DNA of 64,000 nt, from NCBI GenBank assembly GCA_023667695.1, contig JAMOZY010000001.1, forward strand, positions 124,001 to 188,000, read 5' to 3'. The DNA comes from Clostridium sp. GTDB lineage: Bacteria; Bacillota; Clostridia; Lachnospirales; Lachnospiraceae. Below, piece by piece: positions 16,945 through 27,136 of the stretch (positions within the stretch are counted from its first letter, which is position 1; every line of letters starts with the position of its first letter). Under the pieces are notes generated by a model. That model was not told the DNA's origin, did not search any database, and saw only the letters and a program-made list of their open reading frames with translations. A program made the translations under genes and the position numbers.

Positions 16945-17493
16945 ATGAAAAAATGGAAATGGCTGGAATGGTTTCGGAAGCGAAAGCAAAAAAACTTAAA
17001 CCAAAGCTTTGCCGAGAAGGTGGAAGAGAAATACCAGTGGAAGAGAGAAGCGCAGTATTCCTTTGCATTCCTGTATCATCGGAGAAACAGACCGCCGAAT
17101 ACCATTATTCAGCAGGTGAATCTGCAGCAGGTAGAACAACTGATACAAAAATATATGCCCAGAACGGTGGTACCTGTGGCTGCTATGGTTCAGCGGCAGG
17201 AGCGGACCCGGCTGCTTACCATTCTGGAGCATGTAAGCAGTCAGGATGGGGAACGGAAGCAGTTAGAGCAGCTTATTTTCCGGCGGAAGGAGCAGGAATG
17301 GAAAAAAACCTTACAGATACAGGAGGAGACCGTACATTCTCTGCGACAGGAAATCCTACAGCAGAGGAAGGTCATTGAAACCTTGGAGAAACGGGTATCA
17401 GAACCGGGTCTGGATGTAGGGCGGCTGTATGGGGAGTTCCGAAAACGGATGGAGCAGCAGCTTCGTCTGGAACGACAGCGGGCAGGCTTGTAG
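16945..17493 (+). CDS. Basic coiled-coil protein of the CIS operon
   Basis: A 182-aa, Lys/Arg/Gln/Glu-rich protein with no recognised domain. Residues 1-30 are very basic (KKWKWLEWFRKRKQK). A long helix from about residue 95 to 182 (RKEQEWKKTLQIQEETVHSLRQ and on) looks like a coiled coil. The position between tube 2 and the LysM adaptor corresponds to Afp6 and similar small variable genes. It could be an assembly factor or a short length-control protein; no tape-measure gene is otherwise visible. ATG 16945 fits GGAAAGG upstream better than the GTG at 16918, which overlaps the tube gene. Confidence 0.7.
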   Translation: MKKWKWLEWFRKRKQKNLNQSFAEKVEEKYQWKREAQYSFAFLYHRRNRPPNTIIQQVNLQQVEQLIQKYMPRTVVPVAAMVQRQERTRLLTILEHVSSQDGERKQLEQLIFRRKEQEWKKTLQIQEETVHSLRQEILQQRKVIETLEKRVSEPGLDVGRLYGEFRKRMEQQLRLERQRAGL

Positions 17494-17508
17494 GAGCAGG
17501 ATGGAATT

Positions 17509-18150
17509 ATGGAAAAGGCAAAGCTGATAACCGAACAGAAAACAGAAATCGAGGTTCAGTTTAATCCCGCGGAATATCAGATATCGAACAGTGTCCAGTA
17601 TGCGGAAAAGACCATTGTGGGCTTTGAGGGGGCAGTTAGCCAGTTTGTGGCAGGTGGAAATGCGGTGCTGAATCTTACCTTGTATTTTGATACCTATGAA
17701 CCGCCGGGCATAGACGGAACGGAAGAAGGCGGTACCAATGTAGGAGAACAGACCCAAAAAATCATAAAGCTGGTAAAGATTGACGGAAGCCTCCATCGGC
17801 CCCAGCAGGTCATCTTTTCCTGGGGAGCGATTAACTTCAAGGGGGTGATTACAGAGGCAAAGGAAAGCTACACCATGTTTCTTTCCGACGGTATGCCGGT
17901 TCGGGCAAAGCTGGAGCTGACCATGAAGTCGGTCTATGACAGCAGCAGTGGAAAACGGCAGGAGCCATTTGAGTCACCAGACCGTACAAAATACAAACGG
18001 GTCCGCCAGGGAGATTATCTATGGAGCTATGCTTATGAAGAGTATGGTGATTCGGACAAGTGGAAGGAAATTGCCCTGGAAAACGGATTGAAGCATCCCC
18101 TGGAAATCCAGCCGGGACAGCTGCTTCGGCTGCCAGCCATTACAAAATAG
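17509..18150 (+). CDS. LysM tube-baseplate adaptor (Afp7/gp53-like)
   Basis: A 213-aa protein. The N-terminal domain (VQFNPAEYQISNSVQYAEK...VLNLTLYFDTYEP...VIFSWGAINFKGVITEAKESYTMFLSDGMPVRAKLELTMK) is the conserved CIS adaptor fold. The C-terminus, about residues 165-213, is a LysM unit (RVRQGDYLWSYAYEEYGDSDKWKEIALENG...LEIQPGQLLRLP). Afp7 and T4 gp53 homologues clamp the hub to the wedge; their LysM domain is structural and need not bind peptidoglycan, although a cell-wall contact is possible in a Gram-positive host. It follows the coiled-coil gene by 15 bases. Confidence 0.92.
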   Translation: MEKAKLITEQKTEIEVQFNPAEYQISNSVQYAEKTIVGFEGAVSQFVAGGNAVLNLTLYFDTYEPPGIDGTEEGGTNVGEQTQKIIKLVKIDGSLHRPQQVIFSWGAINFKGVITEAKESYTMFLSDGMPVRAKLELTMKSVYDSSSGKRQEPFESPDRTKYKRVRQGDYLWSYAYEEYGDSDKWKEIALENGLKHPLEIQPGQLLRLPAITK

Positions 18151-18200
18151 CTGGATTCATTTGGTCATGGAATGCAGAGATGCAGGAGGAGGGTGAGGAC

Positions 18201-19244
18201 ATGAGTGCAGATTATGCGGCATTAGCATCAAAATACGGGAATTTTACCACACCGGTTATGAAGATTCTGGTGGATGGAAGGGATGTCATTGCCAATCAGA
18301 CGCTTGCAATCGAGAACCTGTCCGTATCCTTATCCATCCATCAGGCTGGAAGTGTACATTTTAATGTGGTAAATGCCTTTTCCTTATCGGACAGAGGCTT
18401 TAGGGATGAGGTGAAGCAGGCATTCCGGCCGGGCAGTATCATAAAGGTGGAGCTGGGCTATGGTTCTACATCCAGTCTGCTGTTTCAGGGGTATATAGCA
18501 GAGCTGTGTCTGGATTTTGGAGAGGTGCCGGAAATCAGTGTAACGGCACTGGATGTCATCCGTCTGTTGATGGATACCGTACACCAGAATCTGGTTTATG
18601 AGGTCACCAGCTATTCCGCTGCTTTTCAGGCGGTCATGCAGGAATTTGAGGGCTTGTATGATAGCCTTGCAATCGAGAATACAGAGGACAGCCTGACGAA
18701 GGTGGTTCAGAAGGACAGTTCCTTTCGGTTCATTGAAGAATTATGTGCGAAAGCAAACCGGGAGTTTTTAGTGGCAGGCGGAATTGTGTACTTCCGTAGT
18801 CCCCAGACCGGGGCAGAGGCGGTAGCCGCATTAAGCTGGGGAGAAGGGCTGATGTCCTTTCAGGAACGAAGAAGTCAATGCAATCAGACCATTCGTGTAT
18901 ATGGAAGGGCAGAGAATAAAAAGGAACAATTAAAGGTAGAGGTCGCTGTAAAAACAGATGCTTCTTCCTCCGACCTCTGCATTGTGAAGGAATATCAGAA
19001 ATACAGCCTGATTGGGCAGACGGCTGTTCAGAGCTATGCAGAACGGATGGCAGATAGACAGAAGACGGCAGGAGAAGGCGGAAGCGGTACCTGCATCGGC
19101 ATACCGGAGCTGGTACCGGGCAGCTATATTAAGCTGGGTAATCTGGATTCCAGGGAACCAAAGAAATATTATATCAAACGGGTAACCCACAGCATAGGAA
19201 GCAGTGGTTATACCACGCAGTTTGATGTGGAAGGATGTAAGTGA
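18201..19244 (+). CDS. Baseplate hub protein, gp27/gpD-like half of the spike
   Basis: A 347-aa hub protein of the phage late-control gene D / T4 gp27 type: AIENLSVSLSIHQAGSVHFNVVNAF..., IKVELGYGSTSSLLFQGYIAELCLDFGEVPEISVTALDVIRLLM, FIEELCAKANREFLV and the final YYIKRVTHSIGSSGYTTQFDVEG. In Afp8 and most VgrG proteins this part is fused to a gp5-like spike; here the spike is a separate gene at 33254. ATG 18201 has a dense GGAGGAGGGTGAGG upstream; the open frame extends back to 18060 only inside the LysM gene. The stop overlaps the next start (TGATG). Confidence 0.92.
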   Translation: MSADYAALASKYGNFTTPVMKILVDGRDVIANQTLAIENLSVSLSIHQAGSVHFNVVNAFSLSDRGFRDEVKQAFRPGSIIKVELGYGSTSSLLFQGYIAELCLDFGEVPEISVTALDVIRLLMDTVHQNLVYEVTSYSAAFQAVMQEFEGLYDSLAIENTEDSLTKVVQKDSSFRFIEELCAKANREFLVAGGIVYFRSPQTGAEAVAALSWGEGLMSFQERRSQCNQTIRVYGRAENKKEQLKVEVAVKTDASSSDLCIVKEYQKYSLIGQTAVQSYAERMADRQKTAGEGGSGTCIGIPELVPGSYIKLGNLDSREPKKYYIKRVTHSIGSSGYTTQFDVEGCK

Positions 19245-22222
19245 TGCAGTTGGATAAGCGGACAAGGGAAGACATCATACAGGAAATGGAAGAGCTGGCA
19301 GCCAGCTATACGCCGGAGTGGAAATTCCGTACCCGGCAGGGGGATTCAGGCTCTGCCCTGTTCCATATTTACAGCGATATGCTGGTAGAAATGCTGCGGC
19401 GGTATAACCGGGTCCCCGAACAGGACAGACAGGCATTTTTCCGGATGCTGGGCGCCCGTCAGAAACCGGCGGAGCCGGCACAGGGATATGTATCCTTTGG
19501 ACTGGTGCATCCGGAGGCAGAAGGCATTGGACTACCGGCAGGAACCGGATTATGGGGAGCCGGAGAGGATGGGGAACCGGTAAAGCTGGAAACCCAAAAG
19601 GAAGTGTTTATCACAAATAACCGGATGGGACCGGTTCTGTATCAGAATGGGGAACAGGACCGGATTTATTGTCTGGCAGAAGGGGAAGGAACCCTCTCGC
19701 ATACGCTTTCGGAGAATCTTCAGAAGCATGTATGCTGGCTGGGGCATTCGGTCGTCTTTCATACGGGAGAAGAAGCAGAGCTGTTGATTGCCTTTCAGTC
19801 TCAACGGGGCAGCCAGGATTGGGATGCTCTGATTCAGGACCAGGAGAAAACCGGATTTTCTTATCTATCCGAACAAGGGGAGTATCCCTTTGAAGCGTGG
19901 AGCTGTCACAATCATATTATTCGTCTGAAGAAAACGAGGGAAATGCCGGGGCTTGGAGATTGGGAGGGAGAGCCATCCTCCTTCTGTGGGATTCAGTGGC
20001 AGGCAAAGGATATCCGTGCCTATGCCGGTCTGGAGATGACAGAGCTTCTGGTTGGCTCCGTCAGCCCTTCCATACCGCCGGACTATGTCTATACGGCAGA
20101 GGGGCAGGAGGGCTGCCAGCGTTTTTTTCCCTTTGGGGAGCGGCCTTATTCCTATGGCACATGCAGCATTTGCTCCAATGAGGTATTTGGAAAAAAGGGG
20201 GCAAGGATTCATCTGACCCTGACCATAGAATTCCGGAAGGTTCCCTTGCTTTCGGAGGCGGTTCCTCTGCCGGTTCACTGGAAAACCATTATGAAGCAGT
20301 CTGATTTTCCCAGACTAGAGGAGCAGCCGGTTACGATTGATGAGGTAGTATGGGAATATTATAACGGTACCGGATTTACCCGTTTGTTTCCAGAGTCTGG
20401 ATATACGGATATTTTTTCACCATTGCAGGAGGACGCGGAACAGCCGGGGGTCCGGTCTGAACGGCTCTCTTTTTTTTGCCCGGAGGATATTGCACCTGTT
20501 TTGGTGAATGCAAGAACCGTATACTGCATACGAATCCGGATACTTCGTATGCAGCATGAATATGCAGTTAACGGGTATTACTTAAGTCCCTTTGTCACAC
20601 AGATAGAGGCAGCCTATGACTATGAGGCTTCCATGCAGGAGCCGGAGCTTTGCCGGTGCTTGAATAACCTGGAGGAGCATCCATATAAAAAGAACCGGAC
20701 ATGGATTCCTTTTCTTCCCCAGCCAGACCCCCATTCAGGCATCTATATAGGCTTTTCGGAACCGCTGTCCGGGGGACCATACGGAATATACCTGGAGCTG
20801 GCGGGCAGGTCTGGAAACCAATTAAAGAAGCAGTGGAATTATGAATACTACAATGGAAGGGAATGGAGCAGTCTGGTTCTGGAGGATGGAACCGGAAATC
20901 TGACAAAAAGCGGTACCCTTATGCCATTTGGGAACTATGATATGCATGCGCTTGATTTGTTTGGAGCAACGCGGTACTGGCTGCGGCTGATTCCCCTTCT
21001 GGAGCATACCGCTGCCGAACCGGAAGAAGCAGAGCTTCCCATTCAGGAGATTTGGATGAATACGGTCCCTGTGTCGGCGGTAGAAAAGGCACCGGAGGAG
21101 TACCGGACTCTGCCGGAGGGAGAAGGCTTTCTTTCCTGCCGGTTAACCCAGAAGAATATTCAGCAGATTCAGGTCTGGGTCAATGAGAGCCATCTTTCCC
21201 GGAAGGAACAAGAGGAGCTGGAAAAGACAACAAAGCTTCACAGGCTCAGAAATGAAGCCGGAATCATAGACCAGATTTGGGTGCTATGGGAGGAAGCGGA
21301 GGAAATCCGGAATCTGCAGCCGGATGCCCGAAACTATTATATAGAACGACGGGAAGGAATCCTTTGGTTTTTCGGTGGAACGCAGAGCCTTCTTCCGGAA
21401 AACCGAAAGGAGCGTCGGATAAAGGCAGTCTATACCTGGGGCGGCGGTAGACAGGGGAATCTAAAGGAAGGTCAGGTAACCCACCTGAGCCGTTCCATTC
21501 GTTTTCTGAATCCGGTCATGAACCATCATAGGCTTTCCGGCGGAAAGGATGAAGAGCTGCCGGAGGAGGCGGTGATTCGTATGGGGCATCAGCTTCTTCA
21601 TGGAAACCGGGCAGTCATGCTTTCGGATTATGAAGCTTTGGCACTGGAAGCTGCAAGAGAGGTAAAACGGGTAAAAGCCTTTTCCAACCGGGATGGAATG
21701 GGGGAGCGGCAGCAGGGGGCAATTACACTGGTAGTATTACAGGAGGCGTATCGGCAGGAAGCATTTCCGCCATTGCAGGAAATCATAGAGAGATATATTC
21801 GAAGCCGGATGCCGGACATCCGGCAGGTACAGAGCCGCTTTTATATTGTAGAACCCTGGTTTACCGAGATACAGGTGACAGCAGTATGTAAAATAAGCTC
21901 CCATGCTTCGGTATTTGCCTGCAAGGCAGAAGCCGAAGCGCGGATGAATCAGTTTCTGGACCCATTGACAGGAAACTTTGACGGAAAGGGCTGGAACATC
22001 GGTCAGGCACCCACCCGGGAGCAGATTCGGAATGTATTACATAGAATCCGCGGTATCTGCCGACTGCAACGGATGGTGGTAAAGGCGTACTGCCGGAGGA
22101 ATGGAAGACTTCAGGAAATGAATCTGGAAGGAAAACTGCCGGAATTCTTAATGATAATCAATGGCAGCCATCGGTTTCAGATGGAATTGGACGATAACGG
22201 AAGAGAAGGAGTGCATGCATAA
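19244..22222 (+). CDS. Baseplate wedge protein, gp6/J-like (Afp11-type)
   Basis: A 992-aa wedge component. The N-terminus (RTREDIIQEMEELAASYTPEWKF...DSGSALFHIYSDMLVEMLRRYNRVP) is characteristic of the large eCIS baseplate assembly proteins, and the C-terminal third contains the baseplate-J core (GHQLLHGNRAVMLSDYEALALEAAREVKRVKAFSN...QVQSRFYIVEPWFTEIQVTAVCKIS). It builds the ring around the hub and triggers sheath contraction. The start could be GTG 19241 or ATG 19244; the ATG has the better distance (9 bases) from GGAAGG. It overlaps the hub stop by one base and its TAA overlaps the next ATG. Confidence 0.92.
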   Translation: MQLDKRTREDIIQEMEELAASYTPEWKFRTRQGDSGSALFHIYSDMLVEMLRRYNRVPEQDRQAFFRMLGARQKPAEPAQGYVSFGLVHPEAEGIGLPAGTGLWGAGEDGEPVKLETQKEVFITNNRMGPVLYQNGEQDRIYCLAEGEGTLSHTLSENLQKHVCWLGHSVVFHTGEEAELLIAFQSQRGSQDWDALIQDQEKTGFSYLSEQGEYPFEAWSCHNHIIRLKKTREMPGLGDWEGEPSSFCGIQWQAKDIRAYAGLEMTELLVGSVSPSIPPDYVYTAEGQEGCQRFFPFGERPYSYGTCSICSNEVFGKKGARIHLTLTIEFRKVPLLSEAVPLPVHWKTIMKQSDFPRLEEQPVTIDEVVWEYYNGTGFTRLFPESGYTDIFSPLQEDAEQPGVRSERLSFFCPEDIAPVLVNARTVYCIRIRILRMQHEYAVNGYYLSPFVTQIEAAYDYEASMQEPELCRCLNNLEEHPYKKNRTWIPFLPQPDPHSGIYIGFSEPLSGGPYGIYLELAGRSGNQLKKQWNYEYYNGREWSSLVLEDGTGNLTKSGTLMPFGNYDMHALDLFGATRYWLRLIPLLEHTAAEPEEAELPIQEIWMNTVPVSAVEKAPEEYRTLPEGEGFLSCRLTQKNIQQIQVWVNESHLSRKEQEELEKTTKLHRLRNEAGIIDQIWVLWEEAEEIRNLQPDARNYYIERREGILWFFGGTQSLLPENRKERRIKAVYTWGGGRQGNLKEGQVTHLSRSIRFLNPVMNHHRLSGGKDEELPEEAVIRMGHQLLHGNRAVMLSDYEALALEAAREVKRVKAFSNRDGMGERQQGAITLVVLQEAYRQEAFPPLQEIIERYIRSRMPDIRQVQSRFYIVEPWFTEIQVTAVCKISSHASVFACKAEAEARMNQFLDPLTGNFDGKGWNIGQAPTREQIRNVLHRIRGICRLQRMVVKAYCRRNGRLQEMNLEGKLPEFLMIINGSHRFQMELDDNGREGVHA

Positions 22223-24246
22223 TGTTACCATTTGTTTCCTTGGAACAGGATACATATGAAGAAATCCGGAGCCGCGCCATACAAAGCATTGCCCGGTATC
22301 AGAAGGCGTGGACCAACTATAATGCTTCGGATGCAGGAATCACTCTGCTGGAGCTTCTGGCCTGGATGCAGGAGATGCAGCAGTTCTATCTGGCTCAGGT
22401 TGGAAGAGAAAATATTCCTCTTTATCTGGAGCTTCTGGGAATGAAGCCCTATAAGCGGAAGCCTTCTATAGTTCTGGCTGAGATTTTTGTGGAGCGGGAG
22501 GGAATGATTTACAAAACCACCCGGTTTTCCACAGATTCTATATGCTTTGAACCGGAGGAGGAAGGCTGGCTGGGCTGTGAATCCCTGGTGAACTGTTATG
22601 CCCAGGATGAGAAGGGCGTATTACTGTGGAGCTGTTCCGGAGAAGAACTGCAGTATGGCAGATGGATGTTTGGAGAAGCGCCTGAGCCGGGAAGCTGTTT
22701 TTATTTCTGCTATGACCGGCCGGTTCCCCTTTCCTGCCGTCATTTTCTTTATCTGGAGATGGAGATGCCGAAGGGATGCAGGCGCAATCCGGCTGCAAAG
22801 GGGAGGGAAGCCTTGTTTTCCCGATTTCAGATGGAGTATTGGAATGGAGTGTGCTGGATTCCCTGTGTCATATTGGAGGATGAAACAGCCGGATTTCTGC
22901 AAAGCGGCTGTATTCATTGGAGGGCAGAAGGGGAGATGGAAGCCTTAGAGGGGGCATATTGGCTGCGGCTCCGGCTGCTTTCCTGTGATTTTGACATACC
23001 GCCCCGTCTGCGGGAGTTGAACACCCGGCGGGTACGGCTACAGCAGAAGGAAACACTGGCTGCAGCTATGGAATTCCAGCTTCCGGTCCATGCAGAAGGC
23101 AGATATTGGATTGACTGGAAGGCGTGCATGGAGGAAGAAGCGGAGGCAGAGGTTTTTGTAAAATATGGAGAAGGCTATCAAAAGGTGGAACCATACCGGG
23201 AAGCGAAGCAGGGGCTGGAGTTTCATTATTTACAGGAAACCGGACAGCAGCTCTCGGTTCTGGTAGCTGCAAGAAAGAGAAACAGTGGTATTCTGACAAG
23301 CTGGGAGGCTGACGGCTTTCCCAATCAGATGATTGATTTGGAGGATTGTCATATTATGGAAGAGAGCCTGCAGGTGCTGGTAGAACGGGAAGAGCATCCG
23401 GGGGAGTTCCGGTTCTGGAAACCGGTCCGGCATTTTTGGAAGGCGGCTTCCCATGAGGAATGCTATCGGTTTCAGGAGGAAACCGGACAGTTATTCTTTG
23501 GGGATGGGATTCATGGCAAGATTCCCGAGGGAAGAGTAATCCTTACGGATTGCGTCCGGACCTTAGGACCCGGGGGAAGTGTGAAGGAGCGGACCTCTTT
23601 TACCTGGCAGAACGGAGGAGCATATTGCCGGGAGGAAGCGAAGGGGGGAAGGAATCCGGAACCGGAATCGGAATGTATGGAACGCTTCTGGAGGCAGACA
23701 GGGTGTGAAAACCGGGCAGTAACCGGAGAAGATTATGAAAGGCTGGTAAAGCAGACCCCGGGGCTGCTCATCCAGAAGGTAAAGGCGGTGAGTGGAGTGG
23801 ATAACAGCATAACTCTGATTGCGGAAGGAGGGGGCGGTGGCAGGCGGCTGAATTCCATATATCAGCGAGAAATCCGGAGCTGGCTGGAGGAAAAACGATT
23901 GCTTGGCACCTGCATCCAACTGAAGCCGGCGAAGTATATTCCCATTCATGTCCGAGCCGTTATCCGGGTCTATGAGCGGTTTCCAAAGGCAGAGGAATGG
24001 GTTCGGGAGACAGTGGAGGATTTTTTCCGGATTCATATGAAGGAATTTGGTGCGGAATTTCAATACAACCGTCTGTATGGCGTTCTGGATGGATTAAGCT
24101 GTGTGGCAGGACTTCAGGAACTGACAGTGACAGCAATCGGAAAGGGGATGCCGCATGGAAGGGATGGAAGCTTCCGGCTTCCGGATGATGGTCTGGCAGT
24201 TCTGGATGGGGTTCAGATACAGTTGATACAGGATAACAGAGGATAG
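22222..24246 (+). CDS. Second baseplate wedge protein, gp6/J-like
   Basis: A 674-aa protein of the same broad family as its neighbour, probably the other partner in the wedge heterodimer. It begins MLPFVSLEQDTYEEIRSRAIQSIARYQKAWTNYNASDAGITLLELLAWMQEM, the hallmark of CIS baseplate proteins, has LFFGDGIHGKIPEGRVI in the middle, and ENRAVTGEDYERLVKQTPGLLIQKVKAVSGVDN in the J-like core. The gene overlaps its predecessor by one base (TAATG), so the two are translationally coupled, which suits a 1:1 complex. Confidence 0.9.
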   Translation: MLPFVSLEQDTYEEIRSRAIQSIARYQKAWTNYNASDAGITLLELLAWMQEMQQFYLAQVGRENIPLYLELLGMKPYKRKPSIVLAEIFVEREGMIYKTTRFSTDSICFEPEEEGWLGCESLVNCYAQDEKGVLLWSCSGEELQYGRWMFGEAPEPGSCFYFCYDRPVPLSCRHFLYLEMEMPKGCRRNPAAKGREALFSRFQMEYWNGVCWIPCVILEDETAGFLQSGCIHWRAEGEMEALEGAYWLRLRLLSCDFDIPPRLRELNTRRVRLQQKETLAAAMEFQLPVHAEGRYWIDWKACMEEEAEAEVFVKYGEGYQKVEPYREAKQGLEFHYLQETGQQLSVLVAARKRNSGILTSWEADGFPNQMIDLEDCHIMEESLQVLVEREEHPGEFRFWKPVRHFWKAASHEECYRFQEETGQLFFGDGIHGKIPEGRVILTDCVRTLGPGGSVKERTSFTWQNGGAYCREEAKGGRNPEPESECMERFWRQTGCENRAVTGEDYERLVKQTPGLLIQKVKAVSGVDNSITLIAEGGGGGRRLNSIYQREIRSWLEEKRLLGTCIQLKPAKYIPIHVRAVIRVYERFPKAEEWVRETVEDFFRIHMKEFGAEFQYNRLYGVLDGLSCVAGLQELTVTAIGKGMPHGRDGSFRLPDDGLAVLDGVQIQLIQDNRG

Positions 24247-24249
24247 AAT

Positions 24250-25380
24250 ATGGAATGGAAGCAGCCTTATTTTTTATGGAATAACAGAGAGGCCTTTGCA
24301 AGAGGACAGGGAAGCGGGATTCAGATTTCCGAAGGGGGACTTGTCCTGGAGGAGGGGAAGGATAGGGGAAGCTATTATACCAGGGTATGCGACAGCAGGC
24401 AGGCATCCATGGAGTGGGACCGGATGCAGATTCTGGGAGAGATTCCATATCCGGAGGCTCTTCGTATTTCCGTTTATACCAGTGACCGGGATGATATCCA
24501 GGTAAAAAGCGGTCGGTATGATATCCGGGAATTGCTGCGGAATACCGCTGTACCAATGGAGCAAAAGGACCGAATCCTGGAGGGCTGTAGACGGAGGACG
24601 CTGAATTATGAGAAGCATCAACTGTTGCACGGAATTACCGGACGGTATCTCTGGCTCCGGCTGGAAATGAACCGGTTCGGAATGCAGCCCGTCCGCATCC
24701 AGGAGCTTCAGATATGGTTTCCGAAAAAAAGCTGGACTTTCTTTTTGCCAGAGCTGTATCAGAAGCAGGAGGATTCCTTTTTGGAGCGGTTTTTGGAAAT
24801 TCTTCAGTCCATGTATGAAGCTATGAACCGGAAGCTGGAGGATATACCGGGCCTCTATTATGCGGAAAGTACGCCTTCCGAGCTGTTGGTTTGGCTGTCA
24901 CAGTGGCTGTCCATTCCAGACCCTTATCTGTGGAAGGAGGAACAGCTCCGGTATCTAATCCGGCATGGAAGCTCTCTGGCACAGCTTCGTGGAACGACGG
25001 TATATCTGAAAGAAATACTACGGCTGTATACCGGCAGGGAGCCGTATATCATTGAGTATTGGCAGTGGGCATATGTGGAAATGGACAGCAGAAAACGGAA
25101 CGCCATGGAAGAACTGTATGGCAGGAACAGCTTTTGTGTTACGCTGTTGTTTTCCGAAGAGGAAGTACAGGATTCCATATCTCTGACAGTAATAGAGCGT
25201 TTGGTGCAGCAGTGTTGTCCGGCTCATCTGGATATCCGAATTGAAATCCTGCAGTCCTGGATATTTCTTGGCAGACATTCCTATCTTGGCATCAACAGCT
25301 GTTTGAAGGACTGGGAAGCCGCAAGACTGGATGGCAGACAGTTTTTACCCTTTGCGGTATTAAAAGAGAAGGAGAAGTAG
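24250..25380 (+). CDS. Baseplate tail protein I-like (gpI, Afp12-type)
   Basis: A 376-aa protein. The second half carries the phage tail protein I domain: FLPELYQKQEDSFLERFLEILQSMYEAMNRKLEDIPGLYYAESTPSELLVWLSQWLSIPDP...RYLIRHGSSLAQLRGTTVYLKEILRLYTG, continuing to a C-terminal segment that in relatives reaches to the baseplate periphery. The N-terminal 150 residues are strand-rich and specific to CIS. It starts 3 bases after the preceding stop. Phage gpI links the wedge to fibres; no obvious fibre gene follows in this cluster. Confidence 0.9.
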   Translation: MEWKQPYFLWNNREAFARGQGSGIQISEGGLVLEEGKDRGSYYTRVCDSRQASMEWDRMQILGEIPYPEALRISVYTSDRDDIQVKSGRYDIRELLRNTAVPMEQKDRILEGCRRRTLNYEKHQLLHGITGRYLWLRLEMNRFGMQPVRIQELQIWFPKKSWTFFLPELYQKQEDSFLERFLEILQSMYEAMNRKLEDIPGLYYAESTPSELLVWLSQWLSIPDPYLWKEEQLRYLIRHGSSLAQLRGTTVYLKEILRLYTGREPYIIEYWQWAYVEMDSRKRNAMEELYGRNSFCVTLLFSEEEVQDSISLTVIERLVQQCCPAHLDIRIEILQSWIFLGRHSYLGINSCLKDWEAARLDGRQFLPFAVLKEKEK

Positions 25381-25381
25381 T

Positions 25382-27136
25382 ATGAAGGAACAGAGTTATT
25401 TTCCCTTTGAACGAAATCGGTATTTTTATGGGAAATTGCTAAGTGTTGAAGATTTTCAGCGGGAGCAGTCCTATATGAATCATAAAAGACGTTTACTGAA
25501 CCGGCTGCTTTATGGACCTGGGATTCTTTGTGGAATGCAGGTAATCGAAGTGGACCCGGAGAGTATTTCCATTGAAATGGGAGTGGCGCTGGATGGCTTT
25601 GGCAGAGAGGTTGTCTTAGAACAGCCGGTCTTAAAGCGGCTGTCCGTTCTGGATGGATTTCAGGAGCATTGTGTAGAGAATGAAAACAGTGGTGTCCTGT
25701 ATCTGTGCATTGAATATAAGGAGGAGGAGACCGAGCCGGTGCATTGTATCGGCGCCTCCGGTAATGAAGCAGGAAACCCCTTGGAATTCAATATGTGGAA
25801 GGAAGGCTGCCATTTATTTTTAACCAGTGAAGAACCCAACGGAAATGAAGGCTTATCCAATCAGCTTTATGAGGAAATCCATACCGTGTTTTCGGAAGCG
25901 GGAATCCGAATCCGTCAGGTAGTTCCCCGGTTTCTGCAACGGAACCGGGAGGCGGTCCTTCGTCTGCTGATTGACAAAAGGGAAAGAAACGAGGCCTGTT
26001 CCTTTCAGTTTGAAGTAGAATTAACCGGTGCATCCGTCCAGGGTCGGAACCGCATGACCCTGGAGTTCCGGGAGGAGGAGTGGGAGCCGGCGGATTCCTA
26101 TCAGGTGGAGTACATCCTGCAGGCAGGTTCCCAGGAAATGGAGGGAGGTCTGCGGATTCTTCCGGACAGCTTTCTTTTGAAGGTCGGTGAACATAAGAAG
26201 ATGTATCCGGTGGAAGGACAATTCCGGTTTCAGGTCATTACCGGCAGCCGGGAGCAGGCAGTATGGAATGCCTTGTGTCAGGAAGCGCCGGAGGATATCC
26301 TGCTAGCCAGCTGGCAATCCCCATTATATCTGGCAAGAATTACAGTGATACAGGCTGGGGAGGCTTATGTGATTCAGGGAATTGATAATCTGCCTTATCA
26401 GCAGCTTGTATGGAATAACCGCTTGTTGGGAAGCCTCCAGCGGATGAAGCAGGAAGGGAGTGTGGAGAGAGAGAATGCTGGCGGAAACCGCCAGACCTTC
26501 CAGCCGCCAGCGCATACCGATACCCATTTCCATAAGCACTATGCATATGGAACAGAGGTGATAGACCTGGGAATCGGAGGGGAAGCCGGTCAATGCTTTT
26601 TTTCAAAGGAAATCATACACGGTCTGGGTCCCGGCAGAGTATTTATCCAGGTAGGAATCATGAATTCCTCTCAAAGCAAAGGAGAAATCCTATATGGGGC
26701 CAGGGATATCTTTCCGAAGGAACCGGGACAGATTAAGGTGGAAACAGCGGTGAAGGTAAATCAGGTCCGGGGATGCTTTTCCATAGGAATCCGCTGTCTG
26801 GAAGAGGTACAGGAGGACCGGCTGCTCTTACACTGGATGGCGGTACGGGGACAAGAGGAGACGGAGGGGGAGCAAAAGCCAGTGCTTACCATTCGTCCCA
26901 ATCTGCCACGGATTCATATCCGGGAAACTCTGTATCTGGAGGCTTTGGTTGGAGAAGAGCCGCTTTCTATGGTTCGGTGGGAGATAAAGGACGCTGCCGG
27001 AGGAAGCATTACGGAGAAAGGACTCTATACGGCACCCAATCAGCCGGGCATCTATGAGATTCGTGGGACTGCTGTGGAGGATGCAGACCTGCAGGCATCG
27101 GTTTACGTTATTGTGGCGGAGGAGCAGACATGGTAA
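25382..27136 (+). CDS. Conserved 584-aa CIS protein with C-terminal Ig-like domain
   Basis: The opening (YFPFERNRYFYGKLLSVEDFQREQSYMNHKRRLLNRLLYGPGILCGMQV) is a strongly conserved signature of many CIS clusters, where the protein follows gpI. I know no established function. The middle (about residues 370-490) contains a histidine-rich HTDTHFHKHYAYG segment. The last 90 residues (LTIRPNLPRIHIRETLYLEAL...EIKDAAGGSITEKGLYTAPNQPGIYEIRGTA) look like a bacterial Ig-like domain of the kind used for surface contacts. A baseplate-peripheral or receptor-contact role is therefore reasonable. It begins 1 base after the gpI stop and overlaps the next gene by 7 bases. Confidence 0.78.
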   Translation: MKEQSYFPFERNRYFYGKLLSVEDFQREQSYMNHKRRLLNRLLYGPGILCGMQVIEVDPESISIEMGVALDGFGREVVLEQPVLKRLSVLDGFQEHCVENENSGVLYLCIEYKEEETEPVHCIGASGNEAGNPLEFNMWKEGCHLFLTSEEPNGNEGLSNQLYEEIHTVFSEAGIRIRQVVPRFLQRNREAVLRLLIDKRERNEACSFQFEVELTGASVQGRNRMTLEFREEEWEPADSYQVEYILQAGSQEMEGGLRILPDSFLLKVGEHKKMYPVEGQFRFQVITGSREQAVWNALCQEAPEDILLASWQSPLYLARITVIQAGEAYVIQGIDNLPYQQLVWNNRLLGSLQRMKQEGSVERENAGGNRQTFQPPAHTDTHFHKHYAYGTEVIDLGIGGEAGQCFFSKEIIHGLGPGRVFIQVGIMNSSQSKGEILYGARDIFPKEPGQIKVETAVKVNQVRGCFSIGIRCLEEVQEDRLLLHWMAVRGQEETEGEQKPVLTIRPNLPRIHIRETLYLEALVGEEPLSMVRWEIKDAAGGSITEKGLYTAPNQPGIYEIRGTAVEDADLQASVYVIVAEEQTW